Shown here: one piece after another, positions 54,701 through 63,199 of the stretch
How the letters are laid out: each line of letters starts with the position of its first letter
Numbering within the stretch: the first letter of the stretch is position 1
Assembly: GCA_017303415.1 (NCBI GenBank)
Contig: JAFLBJ010000001.1
Span: 372,001-436,000, forward strand
DNA: 64,000 bases
Direction of reading: 5' to 3'
Source of the DNA: Chitinophagales bacterium
Lineage (GTDB): Bacteria > Bacteroidota > Bacteroidia > Chitinophagales > Chitinophagaceae
The notes under the pieces: generated by a model
What the model was told of the DNA's origin: nothing
What the model saw: the letters and a program-made list of their open reading frames with translations, nothing else
Database searches by the model: none
Position numbers and translations under genes: made by a program

Positions 54701-56793
54701 CGGACCTTACCAGCAAAATCATACTGATTGGTCACCGAAGTACTTGCTCCTAAGGTATTCGCCGAAAGGGTTTGCAGAACGCGGCCCTTTTCATCCAAAA
54801 CGGTAACGGTATTGATGAACTTATTGGTACCATCCAATACCCTAACCTTAGTTTTTGTCTGAATACCACGAACTCGTTGGCTGGGGGAGGCTGGATCAAT
54901 ATTCTCAAAATTCGAAGCATAGGGCAGACTAACATTCGTATAAGCCGCCGCTGTATTGACGTCGTAATACTTGACAGCATTAATCTTGACCTGATAATGC
55001 TCAATTAAAATACAACCCGCACAACTGACGATTGGAGCCGGGTTAAAAACCTCTAATGTTTCCGATATATCTGTTTGAATGGTGACTGTTTTAGCCCCCA
55101 TTTGCATACTAGGCAGATCTATCAGGTACTGCAAATTACCGCGGGTATACTCATCCATATCATCCAACATGACTCCCGAAGCCACCTGCCTGTTCTGTAC
55201 ATCGTACAAGAAGAAACTCCATTCATTAAAACCAAATGAATTAGTACTCCCGTCCCGTTGATTACCATGTTGAGAAAACACCAGGCGATCACGACTATCA
55301 TACACCATATACTCCACAGCTGCATCCGGGTCTTTCTTCTCAATCAGACGGCCTCGGCTATCATAAACATACTTAAAGCAAAGTCCGTCCGCCATTGCCT
55401 GGGATAATACCCAGCTTCCGGATTGGCGCATGCTCTCCACGGCCTTTGGTTGAATCATGTACCGTAGCTGTCCAAAATCATTATAGACATAATAAGTACA
55501 TAACCAGCCGAGATGATCCTCTGAAAGTCCGGGGCCTGATTCCGCCAACTGTTGTTTCCGAAGAATGATCTCTCCCTCCTTATCCTTGTATTCAATAATC
55601 AACTTACCTCTCTCATCCGTAGTAATAATTTTGTAAAGCGTATTGGCCGGATAAACATCTCCGGCATTTGAGATGGGTAAGGCGGTGTTAGAAAAATTAT
55701 CAATTCGCCAAATACGTACCGCATCTGCCGTACCATTCAAATCGTATCCGGTTTGAATACCTACATCACTTCCTCCCCAGTTCAATCCCGGTGCCAGACT
55801 CTTGATCGACCTGTTCAAGGGGCTTGCTTCTAATCGGGTCTCGGCAAAAAAGCTGTTCTCCCCAGGATACTTAGTCGCCATAAAAAGCTGCTGATCCGCA
55901 ATGGCATTGGGTTTAAATTTTCCGTCTGAAGAAGCTGCCTGGTAGGCCAGATGCTTTTTTACATCTCGTCCAAGAGCATCATACTCTATAGGAACAACTA
56001 AATCTTTATTAGACGGCGAAATACCCGTCATCACCTGCTGTTCCGGTCGGCTGATACCGTCGAAAAATATAGTGGATTGTTGCTTCTGCCCGATAGGAAG
56101 GTTATCAGCCTGATTAAAGGTCAGTTTTCCAGGATACCAGATGTCATTTGTTTTAATAAAATTCCGGTTCTCCCAGGAAAGTGATTGATAGTTAAATTCC
56201 AGTACATTGGTGTAGGCCACGGACATGCCACAATACACTCCGCGGCGAACTAAGGTTTTCTCTGTAAATGCCGGCGCCGATGTTGGGTAGCTCTCCCCGT
56301 ATCCAACATTGCTCCAATTGACTCCATCAGGCGAATGCTCCCAAAAATAGTCGTAGACTCCGCCACAGTTTCCATCCGTAGCGGGCGTTTGGGTTATAGT
56401 TGGCGTTGGGTTTAGATAATTAAAGAAATAAGTATTGGCACTGATGTACCCTGGAGAAACAGGAGCACCTCCCACCTCCACCGCCAATTCTCCATACTGG
56501 CCATACATGTCTTCGTAAATTGAAAGGTATCCGATACCCGGATAATCCCATTGTACGATACAGTAAATCATACCCCAGGTGGGGTTCTCATTCTTGGCCA
56601 CAATGGTTCCACCTTGAACATTCCAGGTGATATAGGAATACGTATGAGGGCCAAAATCAAACATCGCTGTATAGTAACTCTGGTCACCCGGGTTGACGTT
56701 TGTAGGGCCATAAATGTAGGCTTGCTGAGAAGAGGAAGAATAACTCATTCCCAGAATAAAAAACAGGAAAAGGGATAATAGTTTGCCTTTCAT
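51787..56793 (-). CDS. RHS-repeat polymorphic toxin with C-terminal HNH-type nuclease
   Basis: Encodes 1668 residues. Signal peptide MKGKLLSLFLFFILGMSYSS. A PKD/Ig-like N-terminus is followed by a DUF6443-like domain (YPGKLTFNQADNLPIGQKQQ, about 220-310). RHS/YD repeats (YDSRGRLIEK, YDSRDRLVF) follow to about 1300. The RHS core EYDFGARQYNPQIGRWNSID (about 1420) marks the toxin junction. After it come a hydrophobic region and the C-terminal toxin: VEAHHIFPKADEF (H1591, H1592), WWDRAGHNPNAQKYNAEWR. That is an HHxxP/HNH-endonuclease-like (AHH/DUF2380 type) tip. The cognate Imm11-like gene follows immediately. Confidence 0.9.
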   Translation of the reverse strand: MKGKLLSLFLFFILGMSYSSSSQQAYIYGPTNVNPGDQSYYTAMFDFGPHTYSYITWNVQGGTIVAKNENPTWGMIYCIVQWDYPGIGYLSIYEDMYGQYGELAVEVGGAPVSPGYISANTYFFNYLNPTPTITQTPATDGNCGGVYDYFWEHSPDGVNWSNVGYGESYPTSAPAFTEKTLVRRGVYCGMSVAYTNVLEFNYQSLSWENRNFIKTNDIWYPGKLTFNQADNLPIGQKQQSTIFFDGISRPEQQVMTGISPSNKDLVVPIEYDALGRDVKKHLAYQAASSDGKFKPNAIADQQLFMATKYPGENSFFAETRLEASPLNRSIKSLAPGLNWGGSDVGIQTGYDLNGTADAVRIWRIDNFSNTALPISNAGDVYPANTLYKIITTDERGKLIIEYKDKEGEIILRKQQLAESGPGLSEDHLGWLCTYYVYNDFGQLRYMIQPKAVESMRQSGSWVLSQAMADGLCFKYVYDSRGRLIEKKDPDAAVEYMVYDSRDRLVFSQHGNQRDGSTNSFGFNEWSFFLYDVQNRQVASGVMLDDMDEYTRGNLQYLIDLPSMQMGAKTVTIQTDISETLEVFNPAPIVSCAGCILIEHYQVKINAVKYYDVNTAAAYTNVSLPYASNFENIDPASPSQRVRGIQTKTKVRVLDGTNKFINTVTVLDEKGRVLQTLSANTLGASTSVTNQYDFAGKVRGTVYKESRQILVTPTPIPVYATKAYTVVSKYEFDHAARPKRTIKNVINEETPNQSLPPVVITTGERVISEHTYDDLGQLLSKTLAPGYAGPNGPFLEKLDYEYNIRGWMTGINKEYAIDPNRTDRFFGMELGYDKPGNSGFGNLLRNGNVAGMAWKTAGDNILRKFDYLYDNANRITQANFGQKNTGTSAWTKDLFDFSMNLVQYDYNGNITRLEQNGVNFNGIVAMDRMSYGYDANSNRLKWVTEDAPGVDHKLGDFTDKNQGAGVIDYTYDFNGNLTGDLNKGIQTVTYNYLNLPEIITVPEKGSIRYIYDANGSRLQKIVTDITLATGPVTNTTTYSGPLTYTPGNDVYVSIEDGRIRYVKSLATQLPVAFTIDYFIKDHLGNVRMVLTEEEQVDTYPVATMETATTALEDKYYRISNRTDKPIELQGNTQYDQRYGQKMSKLSTQGTDNRVGPSILLKVMAGDLVQAKTDYYYRDNGTQVNSTSVLTDLVNNLINHLNAGNAGVTAKAQSGIIGSAVQGNPVTGSLVTQQNSDYVSTRPKAFINYIVFDEGFNPISKGVKQVQANGPLQAPLVLNDVNITKNGWIYVFVNNESQQPVYFDNFQIVHNRGHILEENHYSPFGLTLKAISPRALSVNPVNFHKFSDKEFQSEEFSDGTSLDEYDFGARQYNPQIGRWNSIDPKADEFPNSSPYAYAANNPTLLVDKDGKFVHLILKYGINVGINIGIQMITAYMFDPNVKSWGDAWDKASVWDALWESASDMIGNRALRMAGDGIMGMFHYMDDVGFRNITGTGLMKAGFMGILEPLVYKYIGKYGAVAVEKGLKKMGIDQNSINRLLGRKAPQPKPKIDMKAGKTFSMSKADKNKYSPNSYRDNLKTLTGVDPGSKVEAHHIFPKADEFKNFFDRVGIDVNDPIHMQWWDRAGHNPNAQKYNAEWRAFMRLNPNADKNAVLQFGRDIMSKYGLNVFF

Positions 56794-56814
56794 ATAATCG
56801 TCTTTTTCGCTGAA

Positions 56815-59800
56815 TTAATTTTTGTAGTTATACTCATATGTCTTGACTACGTTTCCAAACTGGTCTCTCACAATCACCAGTCGTTGCAAACTATCATACT
56901 CGTAGTAGACGGTTCGGTTGTTGGGGTCCGTTTGGGAGGTCATTCCATACAATGGGTCAAATGTATACGTGACCATTTGGGCATCTGCCGGAAACAATCG
57001 TAATTCATCCACAAGCACCGTAGGCTGATAACTGTATTTGAATAACTCAACCTTGCCCGTATTTTCCAGTGTAACCTCATAATATTTCCAACCATTAATC
57101 GTCAAAAGTTCTGTAGGGGTAATGGTTTCAGTAGACATACCGGTTCCGATATACCGGTAGATCATTGGTACACCATATTTTGCCCAAAAGGTCAACTTGA
57201 ATTTTTTGGTTGTGTTCATCGTGCCGGAAATAATTTTGTCGTTTTGCGGAATCTCAAAATATTTCCTTCCCGTTATTCCTTTTTCATTTTGCTTTACATG
57301 GGCCTGGTTGTAGGTCCACTGCCCCTTTCCATCCGCTTCAAAACTAGTATACGCGATTTCGGAAAGTGCCGCATTGGTGGCTTTAGCAACCGGAAAGGAA
57401 TTCTGATAATCCCATATATAGGCCTCCTTCATATTCCCCTGCTCCAATTGCTCCTGTATGTTGCCATAAGAGTCATACAGATTAAAATTCAACTCAGATT
57501 TATAGGAAGGGTCGTATGCAAAAAAGCCATTGGTAGTATTTGATTCAACAAAACTGGTCTGGGTTGAGGATGGTTGAAAATAATAGGACTGCTTAACCAA
57601 TGGTTTATCCGGATGAAATTTATTCAACACCCCTTCCAAATAACGTTTGTTATTACCTGCCTGATCTTGGATGTACTGGTACTTTTCTACGACCGGGCTT
57701 AGGACGTTTTTTCCTTTCAATTGGGTAATCCCTTGTCCAAATTCATCCATAGTGGTAGCATATTGCAGCGGGTACCGGAATTTTGTCACAACCTGCTCAT
57801 TCTTACTATCGGAGGTCATTTTTGATTCCGTTTGGAACAGATACTCTCTGGAATTGTGCAGGATTTTGGAATAAGAAACTTCCATCCTATTCTCCAAATA
57901 GGAAATTCCATCCGGCTTATAGTCTCGCTCCGTTTTAGAAATCAATAATTGCCATCTGGGATTGTGAAAATATTTTGAATAGATCATCCAATTCCAGCCG
58001 GTTCCATAATCAACTCTGTACTTGGTAACAGCCAATCCGCTGGAATACCCATTTCCGGCATACATCAAATCCTGATCATAGGAATAATGAACGGACTTGA
58101 TATTCTTCCCCTGTTCGGATATAAAATACTCCGCAATGGGCAGACCTCTTTTCCAATCATTACTGGTAGCCTGCGGAAAGGGATAATTATAGCCAATCTG
58201 GGAAAAGTTCTTTTCAAAGCCCCCGTTGAAATTGGATACGAGTTTGACAGAGCTTCCAAAATCGGAACTATTCGGGCTTGAATTCGTTGTAAACTCAGCT
58301 CTGTATTTTCCATTTCCAGGTTGTGAAACCTCTACAAAGTTGTATCCTCCCACCGCTCCACGAGTTTGGGTCTCCGGATTAAAGCGGCTATTGGAGTTAA
58401 ACCGCTTGTCCGCTACCGAATAATAGGTGGAAGAGCCGTTCTGTGTAAAGCTGATCACATAATCGGGCATCGTGTACGAAACAATTGGATAGTCTGTCTG
58501 GACAAAACTGCCATAGGTATAGTTCTTTACAATAGGGGTGCCTCCTATGGTTGGATACTCTTTAACCTGATCCACCCGGAGTCCATTCCAGGCCGTGCTA
58601 CTACCACTTATTCCATAAATAAACTCTTTAAGACCGCCGGTTGGATACTTGACCGACTTTAGCACTCCTGCCATTAGCTTGTCCAAAGCCGGTGGTGCGT
58701 TTGAGGGAGTAGTGGAATTCCGGGTATACCCAAAAACATCCTGATTTACGGAGGTGCGGAAGGTTAAGAGATTCTGATTATAGTACTCAAATTGATAGGG
58801 AGGAAGTGATTTAAAGTCGCTTCCCATCTCAACAATGCTCGTAAGGTAATGCCGGTACCGAACACTATTATCGATATAACTTCCTGTTTCTTGTCTTGAA
58901 TTGTTATGGAAGGACAGGTTGAACACCAAATACCCTTGTTGATTGGGGGTGTAATTATACCTGGGTGAACGGAAACCAATATTGATCGTTTCAAAGGCTT
59001 CAGTGCTTTGGACTTGTTGATATGTTAAATTGTATTGCTTCACCAACTGGCCATTTAGGGTCACCTTGATCTGATCCAACATCTTATCGCCTGGAAGCTC
59101 CGGTCTGGAAGAATTCGCGAGAAACTCAACCTTGTAACCTTGCGAAGTAGTGATTTCTTTTAACCTCTTAGATTTAAGCTCTATTGTCGTTGCCGAAATC
59201 GTATAATCACCAAAAGAGGGATAATGCAAATAGTAACCAGCGGGAACCGGCATATTATTCACGGGTGGTGCATGAGATGTAAAAAAGGAGGTTGGCAAAT
59301 AGCCTCCAAAATTGCAGCCCGTACCCATATTCGGAACATTACGAGTTCCGGGAAGTGGGTCGCTGGATGTAAAGGAGCGATCGGAAACATAGTTCAATGT
59401 CCCATTATCTACATAGTTAAAATTAACCACATCATTTGTTGGAGAAGTGATCTTTGTCAAATACCAGGAAGAGGAGTAAGTGCAATACTCATAATTGGTA
59501 TTGTTCGCCGCTTGCCAGAAATCCATTAGATTTCCAGGCTCACTCGAACATCCAGATGGTACGGCACATCCCACTGGGCTCAGATAAGACATGACAATCG
59601 GAACAGCCTCGTATATGTAGTTAGGGGATTGTATAGTGTAGTTTTCATTGGAGTTGTTCAATTTGGGCACCTGGTAATTATCCAAGTAGTAACATCCTGT
59701 ATATCGGTAGGTGAATAAGATAGACTTTGACTGCACTCTGAACTTGGTTTCCTCCACCGCATTGAGCGCATAATTCCCAAATTCATATTTATACCCATCT

Positions 59801-60540
59801 TCTGTTAACACCACAAAGGATACAATTTTACCCCCGGATATAGTGGGAGTGACGGTTAAATTGTTCTCGTTGAGCATAACAACCTTTCCAAACTTGTCAA
59901 AGACAAACTTTCCGGAGTAGTTTCCAAAATTGAAGTAGAACTCATCCGGCTGAAGATCAAAACCCTTATCGGGTTTATTGTTTTTGTCTTTGGTATTCCA
60001 GTTTCCCCGGTTTATTCGCTCAATTTTTTCCGGATAAGAATAAAAAGCAAAAGGAACAACCGGATCATTGAATCGGTCCAACTCCACATTCTCTGCTTGC
60101 AAGTGGAGAAACCCCTTACCGGGGATATTAAAATCAGCACTGATAGTACCATTAAGTTCGTCCGGAAGATTCTTCATCACACGCGTGATAACGCCACCAG
60201 CATTCAACTGCCAACCTAAACCTACCCAGCTACCAATATCATTTACCTTATGTGCATTAGCTACATGACCCAAAGAAATGGGCACATCAATGTTTCGGCT
60301 TTTCAAACTGTAAAGCGGTAACGAAACATTCAGCTTCCCGGTATAGAGATCTACATTATCAGAAATGGACCGGGTTAAGGTCGCGCTATTGGGAGATGGC
60401 AAAACCACAAAGGGTAAAGTAGCTTCGCTCGCTCCCCGTCTTGAATTAGCAGGTTGAGCAAAGAGAGGAACCGAAAACAAATGGAAGATAAAGGACAAGG
60501 CAAGAAACGCCTTAAGCATTTCAGTTAATCTTGGTTTCAT
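56815..60540 (-). CDS. SpvB/RHS-like secreted protein
   Basis: Encodes 1241 residues. Signal peptide up to about residue 30 (AFLALSFIFHLFSVPLFAQ). SRSISD- and DNVDLYTGKLNVSLPLYSLK resemble the SpvB/TcdB N-terminal domain (about 50-110), followed by GLGWQLNAGGVITR. A long beta-rich shell follows; RHS repeats appear at the C-terminus (YTFDPLYGMTSQTDPNNRTV, YEYDSLQRLVIV). It has no RHS core and no toxin tip, so it is probably a structural or shell partner. It is 21 bases upstream of the RHS toxin gene, and 18 bases after the barrel-protein gene. Confidence 0.9.
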   Translation of the reverse strand: MKPRLTEMLKAFLALSFIFHLFSVPLFAQPANSRRGASEATLPFVVLPSPNSATLTRSISDNVDLYTGKLNVSLPLYSLKSRNIDVPISLGHVANAHKVNDIGSWVGLGWQLNAGGVITRVMKNLPDELNGTISADFNIPGKGFLHLQAENVELDRFNDPVVPFAFYSYPEKIERINRGNWNTKDKNNKPDKGFDLQPDEFYFNFGNYSGKFVFDKFGKVVMLNENNLTVTPTISGGKIVSFVVLTEDGYKYEFGNYALNAVEETKFRVQSKSILFTYRYTGCYYLDNYQVPKLNNSNENYTIQSPNYIYEAVPIVMSYLSPVGCAVPSGCSSEPGNLMDFWQAANNTNYEYCTYSSSWYLTKITSPTNDVVNFNYVDNGTLNYVSDRSFTSSDPLPGTRNVPNMGTGCNFGGYLPTSFFTSHAPPVNNMPVPAGYYLHYPSFGDYTISATTIELKSKRLKEITTSQGYKVEFLANSSRPELPGDKMLDQIKVTLNGQLVKQYNLTYQQVQSTEAFETINIGFRSPRYNYTPNQQGYLVFNLSFHNNSRQETGSYIDNSVRYRHYLTSIVEMGSDFKSLPPYQFEYYNQNLLTFRTSVNQDVFGYTRNSTTPSNAPPALDKLMAGVLKSVKYPTGGLKEFIYGISGSSTAWNGLRVDQVKEYPTIGGTPIVKNYTYGSFVQTDYPIVSYTMPDYVISFTQNGSSTYYSVADKRFNSNSRFNPETQTRGAVGGYNFVEVSQPGNGKYRAEFTTNSSPNSSDFGSSVKLVSNFNGGFEKNFSQIGYNYPFPQATSNDWKRGLPIAEYFISEQGKNIKSVHYSYDQDLMYAGNGYSSGLAVTKYRVDYGTGWNWMIYSKYFHNPRWQLLISKTERDYKPDGISYLENRMEVSYSKILHNSREYLFQTESKMTSDSKNEQVVTKFRYPLQYATTMDEFGQGITQLKGKNVLSPVVEKYQYIQDQAGNNKRYLEGVLNKFHPDKPLVKQSYYFQPSSTQTSFVESNTTNGFFAYDPSYKSELNFNLYDSYGNIQEQLEQGNMKEAYIWDYQNSFPVAKATNAALSEIAYTSFEADGKGQWTYNQAHVKQNEKGITGRKYFEIPQNDKIISGTMNTTKKFKLTFWAKYGVPMIYRYIGTGMSTETITPTELLTINGWKYYEVTLENTGKVELFKYSYQPTVLVDELRLFPADAQMVTYTFDPLYGMTSQTDPNNRTVYYEYDSLQRLVIVRDQFGNVVKTYEYNYKN

Positions 60541-60558
60541 AATTATGCGTGGTTGGAA

Positions 60559-62019
60559 TTATTTGAATTGATATCCGAAACGGAACAAAACAGGTGATGT
60601 GCGCGGGGTATGCTGATTATGAAGAAAATCGTATAGTACATGGAAGTTGCCCCGGGTCTTGCCACCTAATTTGTATTTTTTACTTAGCCCGATTAAAGCA
60701 CTCCCCTGCCAGGCAGAAAAATTCTTTAATTCCTCAATGGTTTTGAACCCAGATAGGTAATTGAACTCAAAGCCCCCATTGATATAAATATTACCCTTTA
60801 GTTTAAAATCAAGAAAGGAGCGCAAGCCTACCCCTTCGTGACTAAATTGAACCCGCTGCAAAGTACCATAGCCTAATTTATAGGACATCCCTACGCCAAC
60901 ACTGCTATTCTGATGCAAGCGGTAGCTTACCTGCAATCCAACATCCAACATAGAAGGGAGACGGTAGTTATTCCGTCTGAATTGAAAATTGGTACCCCAT
61001 TCCAGCCGGTCAAAAAATGACTTCGACCTCATTTCATTGGGCTTGAAATCAGGCATAACGTCTTTATCATCCCAATCCCCTGACGTTGACTTTATATTCT
61101 GAAGTTCATTTCTAATTTCAGCCAACCTGTTGGTTAAGGGATCTCCTCCTGAAACACCCCGTCCCGACAAATCGACACTGGACATAGCAGGGCCAATAGT
61201 ATTGTTAACGGAAGCTACGGTTTGAAGCCCCGGAAGATCCGGAATGGAACTGGCACCCAACCCGCTAAAACGTTGGTTTAACAAATTACCTCCAAACACA
61301 GAAGCCAGATAGGAGTTGTCCTCCATAAATTTTTGAAAACCCTTTAACCTGGACAAATACCGAAAGGCCGTAATTTGTAATTGTTTGGGGTCATTCAATT
61401 GAGCCTTCAACTCTTTAATGCGGGCATTATAGTAATACAAGTCTTTTTGAAGTTTCGAAAACTCCTTCCCTAATCCGAAAAGCTTATACTTATTTTTAAG
61501 GAAATCCAAGCGTTGTTTTAGCTTTTCCTGCACCGCTGTAATTAGTTTCAATCGTTCGGTAAGCACTTTAGATTGATTCAATAGACTGGAAATTGCAGGG
61601 GAAGGATTTACCCCATGAAGAAAAGCCAGACTTGTCTGAACACTATCCAGATTCGGAAAATACTCTCCGGCCTTTTTGCGTAGCGCCCCTAATGAATTCT
61701 TCCCATTTATTGCCTCCGATAATAAATTATAGTCCAGGGAATCCCAAACAAATTCCTGGCCTTTATTTCCCGCGTTGCGCTTTAGCTTTTTGTAAATTTT
61801 CGATTCCCATTTTTTTAGTTTTTTGATCGACTTCTCTGACGTGGAGATCAAACCGGCCTCTGCCCGGGAAAAATGATTTGACAGTTTATCTAACTTTTTC
61901 CCGGACGGGTATTCAATTTGAATTGTGGAATCAGAGGGAGAAACAGATTGAGCATGCAATGAAAGGGGAAATAAAGAGAATAGCAGAATTCTCAAATAAG
62001 ATCGAGGTTTCAACAGCAT
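60559..62019 (-). CDS. Coiled-coil/outer-membrane barrel protein heading the RHS operon
   Basis: Encodes 486 residues with a signal peptide (YLRILLFSLFPLSLHAQ). The N-terminal half (about 40-240) is Lys/Glu/Leu-rich and coiled-coil forming (KSIKKLKKWESKIYKKLKRN, LQKDLYYYNARIKELKAQLN). The C-terminal half (about 330-486) alternates hydrophobic strands (MLDVGLQVSYRLHQNSSVGV, LDFKLKGNIYINGGFEFNYL) and ends in a Phe-containing strand (PVLFRFGYQFK), as in outer-membrane barrels. It is the first gene of the RHS operon, so it may help deliver or anchor the RHS proteins; the family is not known to me. Confidence 0.75.
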   Translation of the reverse strand: MLLKPRSYLRILLFSLFPLSLHAQSVSPSDSTIQIEYPSGKKLDKLSNHFSRAEAGLISTSEKSIKKLKKWESKIYKKLKRNAGNKGQEFVWDSLDYNLLSEAINGKNSLGALRKKAGEYFPNLDSVQTSLAFLHGVNPSPAISSLLNQSKVLTERLKLITAVQEKLKQRLDFLKNKYKLFGLGKEFSKLQKDLYYYNARIKELKAQLNDPKQLQITAFRYLSRLKGFQKFMEDNSYLASVFGGNLLNQRFSGLGASSIPDLPGLQTVASVNNTIGPAMSSVDLSGRGVSGGDPLTNRLAEIRNELQNIKSTSGDWDDKDVMPDFKPNEMRSKSFFDRLEWGTNFQFRRNNYRLPSMLDVGLQVSYRLHQNSSVGVGMSYKLGYGTLQRVQFSHEGVGLRSFLDFKLKGNIYINGGFEFNYLSGFKTIEELKNFSAWQGSALIGLSKKYKLGGKTRGNFHVLYDFLHNQHTPRTSPVLFRFGYQFK

Positions 62020-62065
62020 AAGGTAAGTTAGTTTTGGGTATCAGAAACTAAATTAGGATTGATAA

Positions 62066-62106
62066 ATTCATAAAAAAATTTTTTTGTTAAAAATTTTTTT
62101 ATGAAT
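62066..62106. promoter_or_regulatory. Perfect AT-rich palindrome upstream of the RHS operon
   Basis: ATTCATAAAAAAATTTTT (62066-62083) and AAAAATTTTTTTATGAAT (62089-62106) are exact reverse complements around TTGTT. It lies 47-87 bases upstream of the first RHS-operon gene. It could be an operator or a curved promoter element. No TAnnTTTG was found nearby on the minus strand. Confidence 0.5.
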
Positions 62107-62141
62107 CTTCCGTTTGAAAGTTCTTCCGGTTATTTTTAATA

Positions 62142-62187
62142 AAACTAAACGCCGGCTAAGTGATTTTACTTAGCCGGCGTTTAGTTT
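62142..62187 (-). terminator. Strong hairpin terminator after cyclase gene
   Basis: 20-base arms at 62142-62161 and 62168-62187 are perfect reverse complements with a 6-base loop GATTTT, and each arm ends in a T or A run, so it works in both directions. It follows the cyclase-family stop codon by 32 bases. Confidence 0.85.
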
Positions 62188-62219
62188 ATAATTGATCGCT
62201 GCCTTAATTATCTCATTTT

Positions 62220-63014
62220 TCACTCCACTCCCGCAATGATCCTTAACGGACCGCCGCTGCCTTTTCCGATCTTCATGGGCAAAGCCACTACATATATTCC
62301 TTTGGCAGGTAACTGATCGAGGTTGGCCACATTTTCAAAAGCGGGTCTGTTTGCTCCCATCAACACCTGATGTGCTTTAAAATCCTTCGACTGCCCGAAA
62401 TCAATACTGGGTGTATCAAGGCCCACTGCCTTTACCTTGCGTTTATCCACCAGCCATTGGGCCGCAACCGGATCAATACCTGGGAAATGCAATTCAGGAA
62501 TTGCTTCCAATCCCATCTTCGGAGAACCAAAATATTTTCCCCGGTCGGGATAAAATTTCCCGTAACCTGTCTTGAATAGCACGATTGTATTATCGGGCAG
62601 TACTCCTTGCTCTTTCTCCCACGCTTCAATATCGGAAATGGAAATCAGGTAGTCACGGTTGGCCTGGGCATTGGAGCTTACATCGATCACTACCGCATCT
62701 CCGGTAAGACTGGTAAGAGGAAGTTGGTCGGCTGTTAATTTCCCTTCGGCAAAATGAACCGGCGCATCAAGATGTGTACCTCCATGCTCGGGAGTGCAAA
62801 TCGAATAAGAGGAATAAAAATAACCAAGCTCCGTTTTGCCCTCTGCATCCGTACTGTGCTGAAATCCCTTGAGGTTATTGGGCCAATAAAGAGTGGTGCT
62901 GTCAAAGGTATAGGTCAGGTCGATCCACCGCAACGAGGATAAGGATCTCTCCCCGGGTGTTTTGGTTTGACAGGCCGTCAGCACAACTAGAAGGAGGTAA
63001 AAGAGCGTACGCAT
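62220..63014 (-). CDS. Cyclase-family (kynurenine-formamidase-like) lipoprotein
   Basis: Encodes 264 residues. Lipoprotein signal MRTLFYLLLVVLTACQ (Cys15). The metal-binding motif is H77-G-G-T-H81-L-D83-A-P-V-H87, typical of the cyclase/KynB family (HxGTHxDxPxH). Further family elements are LYWPNNL near the start, FKTGY after it, and a C-terminal MKIGKGSGGPLRIIAG. Enzymes of this fold hydrolyse N-formylkynurenine, isatin, or cyclise lactones. Being a lipoprotein, it should act in the periplasm. Substrate is not predictable. Confidence 0.9.
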   Translation of the reverse strand: MRTLFYLLLVVLTACQTKTPGERSLSSLRWIDLTYTFDSTTLYWPNNLKGFQHSTDAEGKTELGYFYSSYSICTPEHGGTHLDAPVHFAEGKLTADQLPLTSLTGDAVVIDVSSNAQANRDYLISISDIEAWEKEQGVLPDNTIVLFKTGYGKFYPDRGKYFGSPKMGLEAIPELHFPGIDPVAAQWLVDKRKVKAVGLDTPSIDFGQSKDFKAHQVLMGANRPAFENVANLDQLPAKGIYVVALPMKIGKGSGGPLRIIAGVE

Positions 63015-63199
63015 GGTTTTTGGTTTATGTACCCGAATTTAAGGATTCGGTCGCGGGTTTGATTTATCTCCCCTCCGCCATCCCGGCGATTCAGTTGTCA
63101 ATTTGTTCTGGTCACTTATGAAAGGAGCCCCGTTTAACCGTTCCGGTCCTGGCCCCTGTTAAAATCTATTGGTATATTGCATCAACCACTACACCCTTG

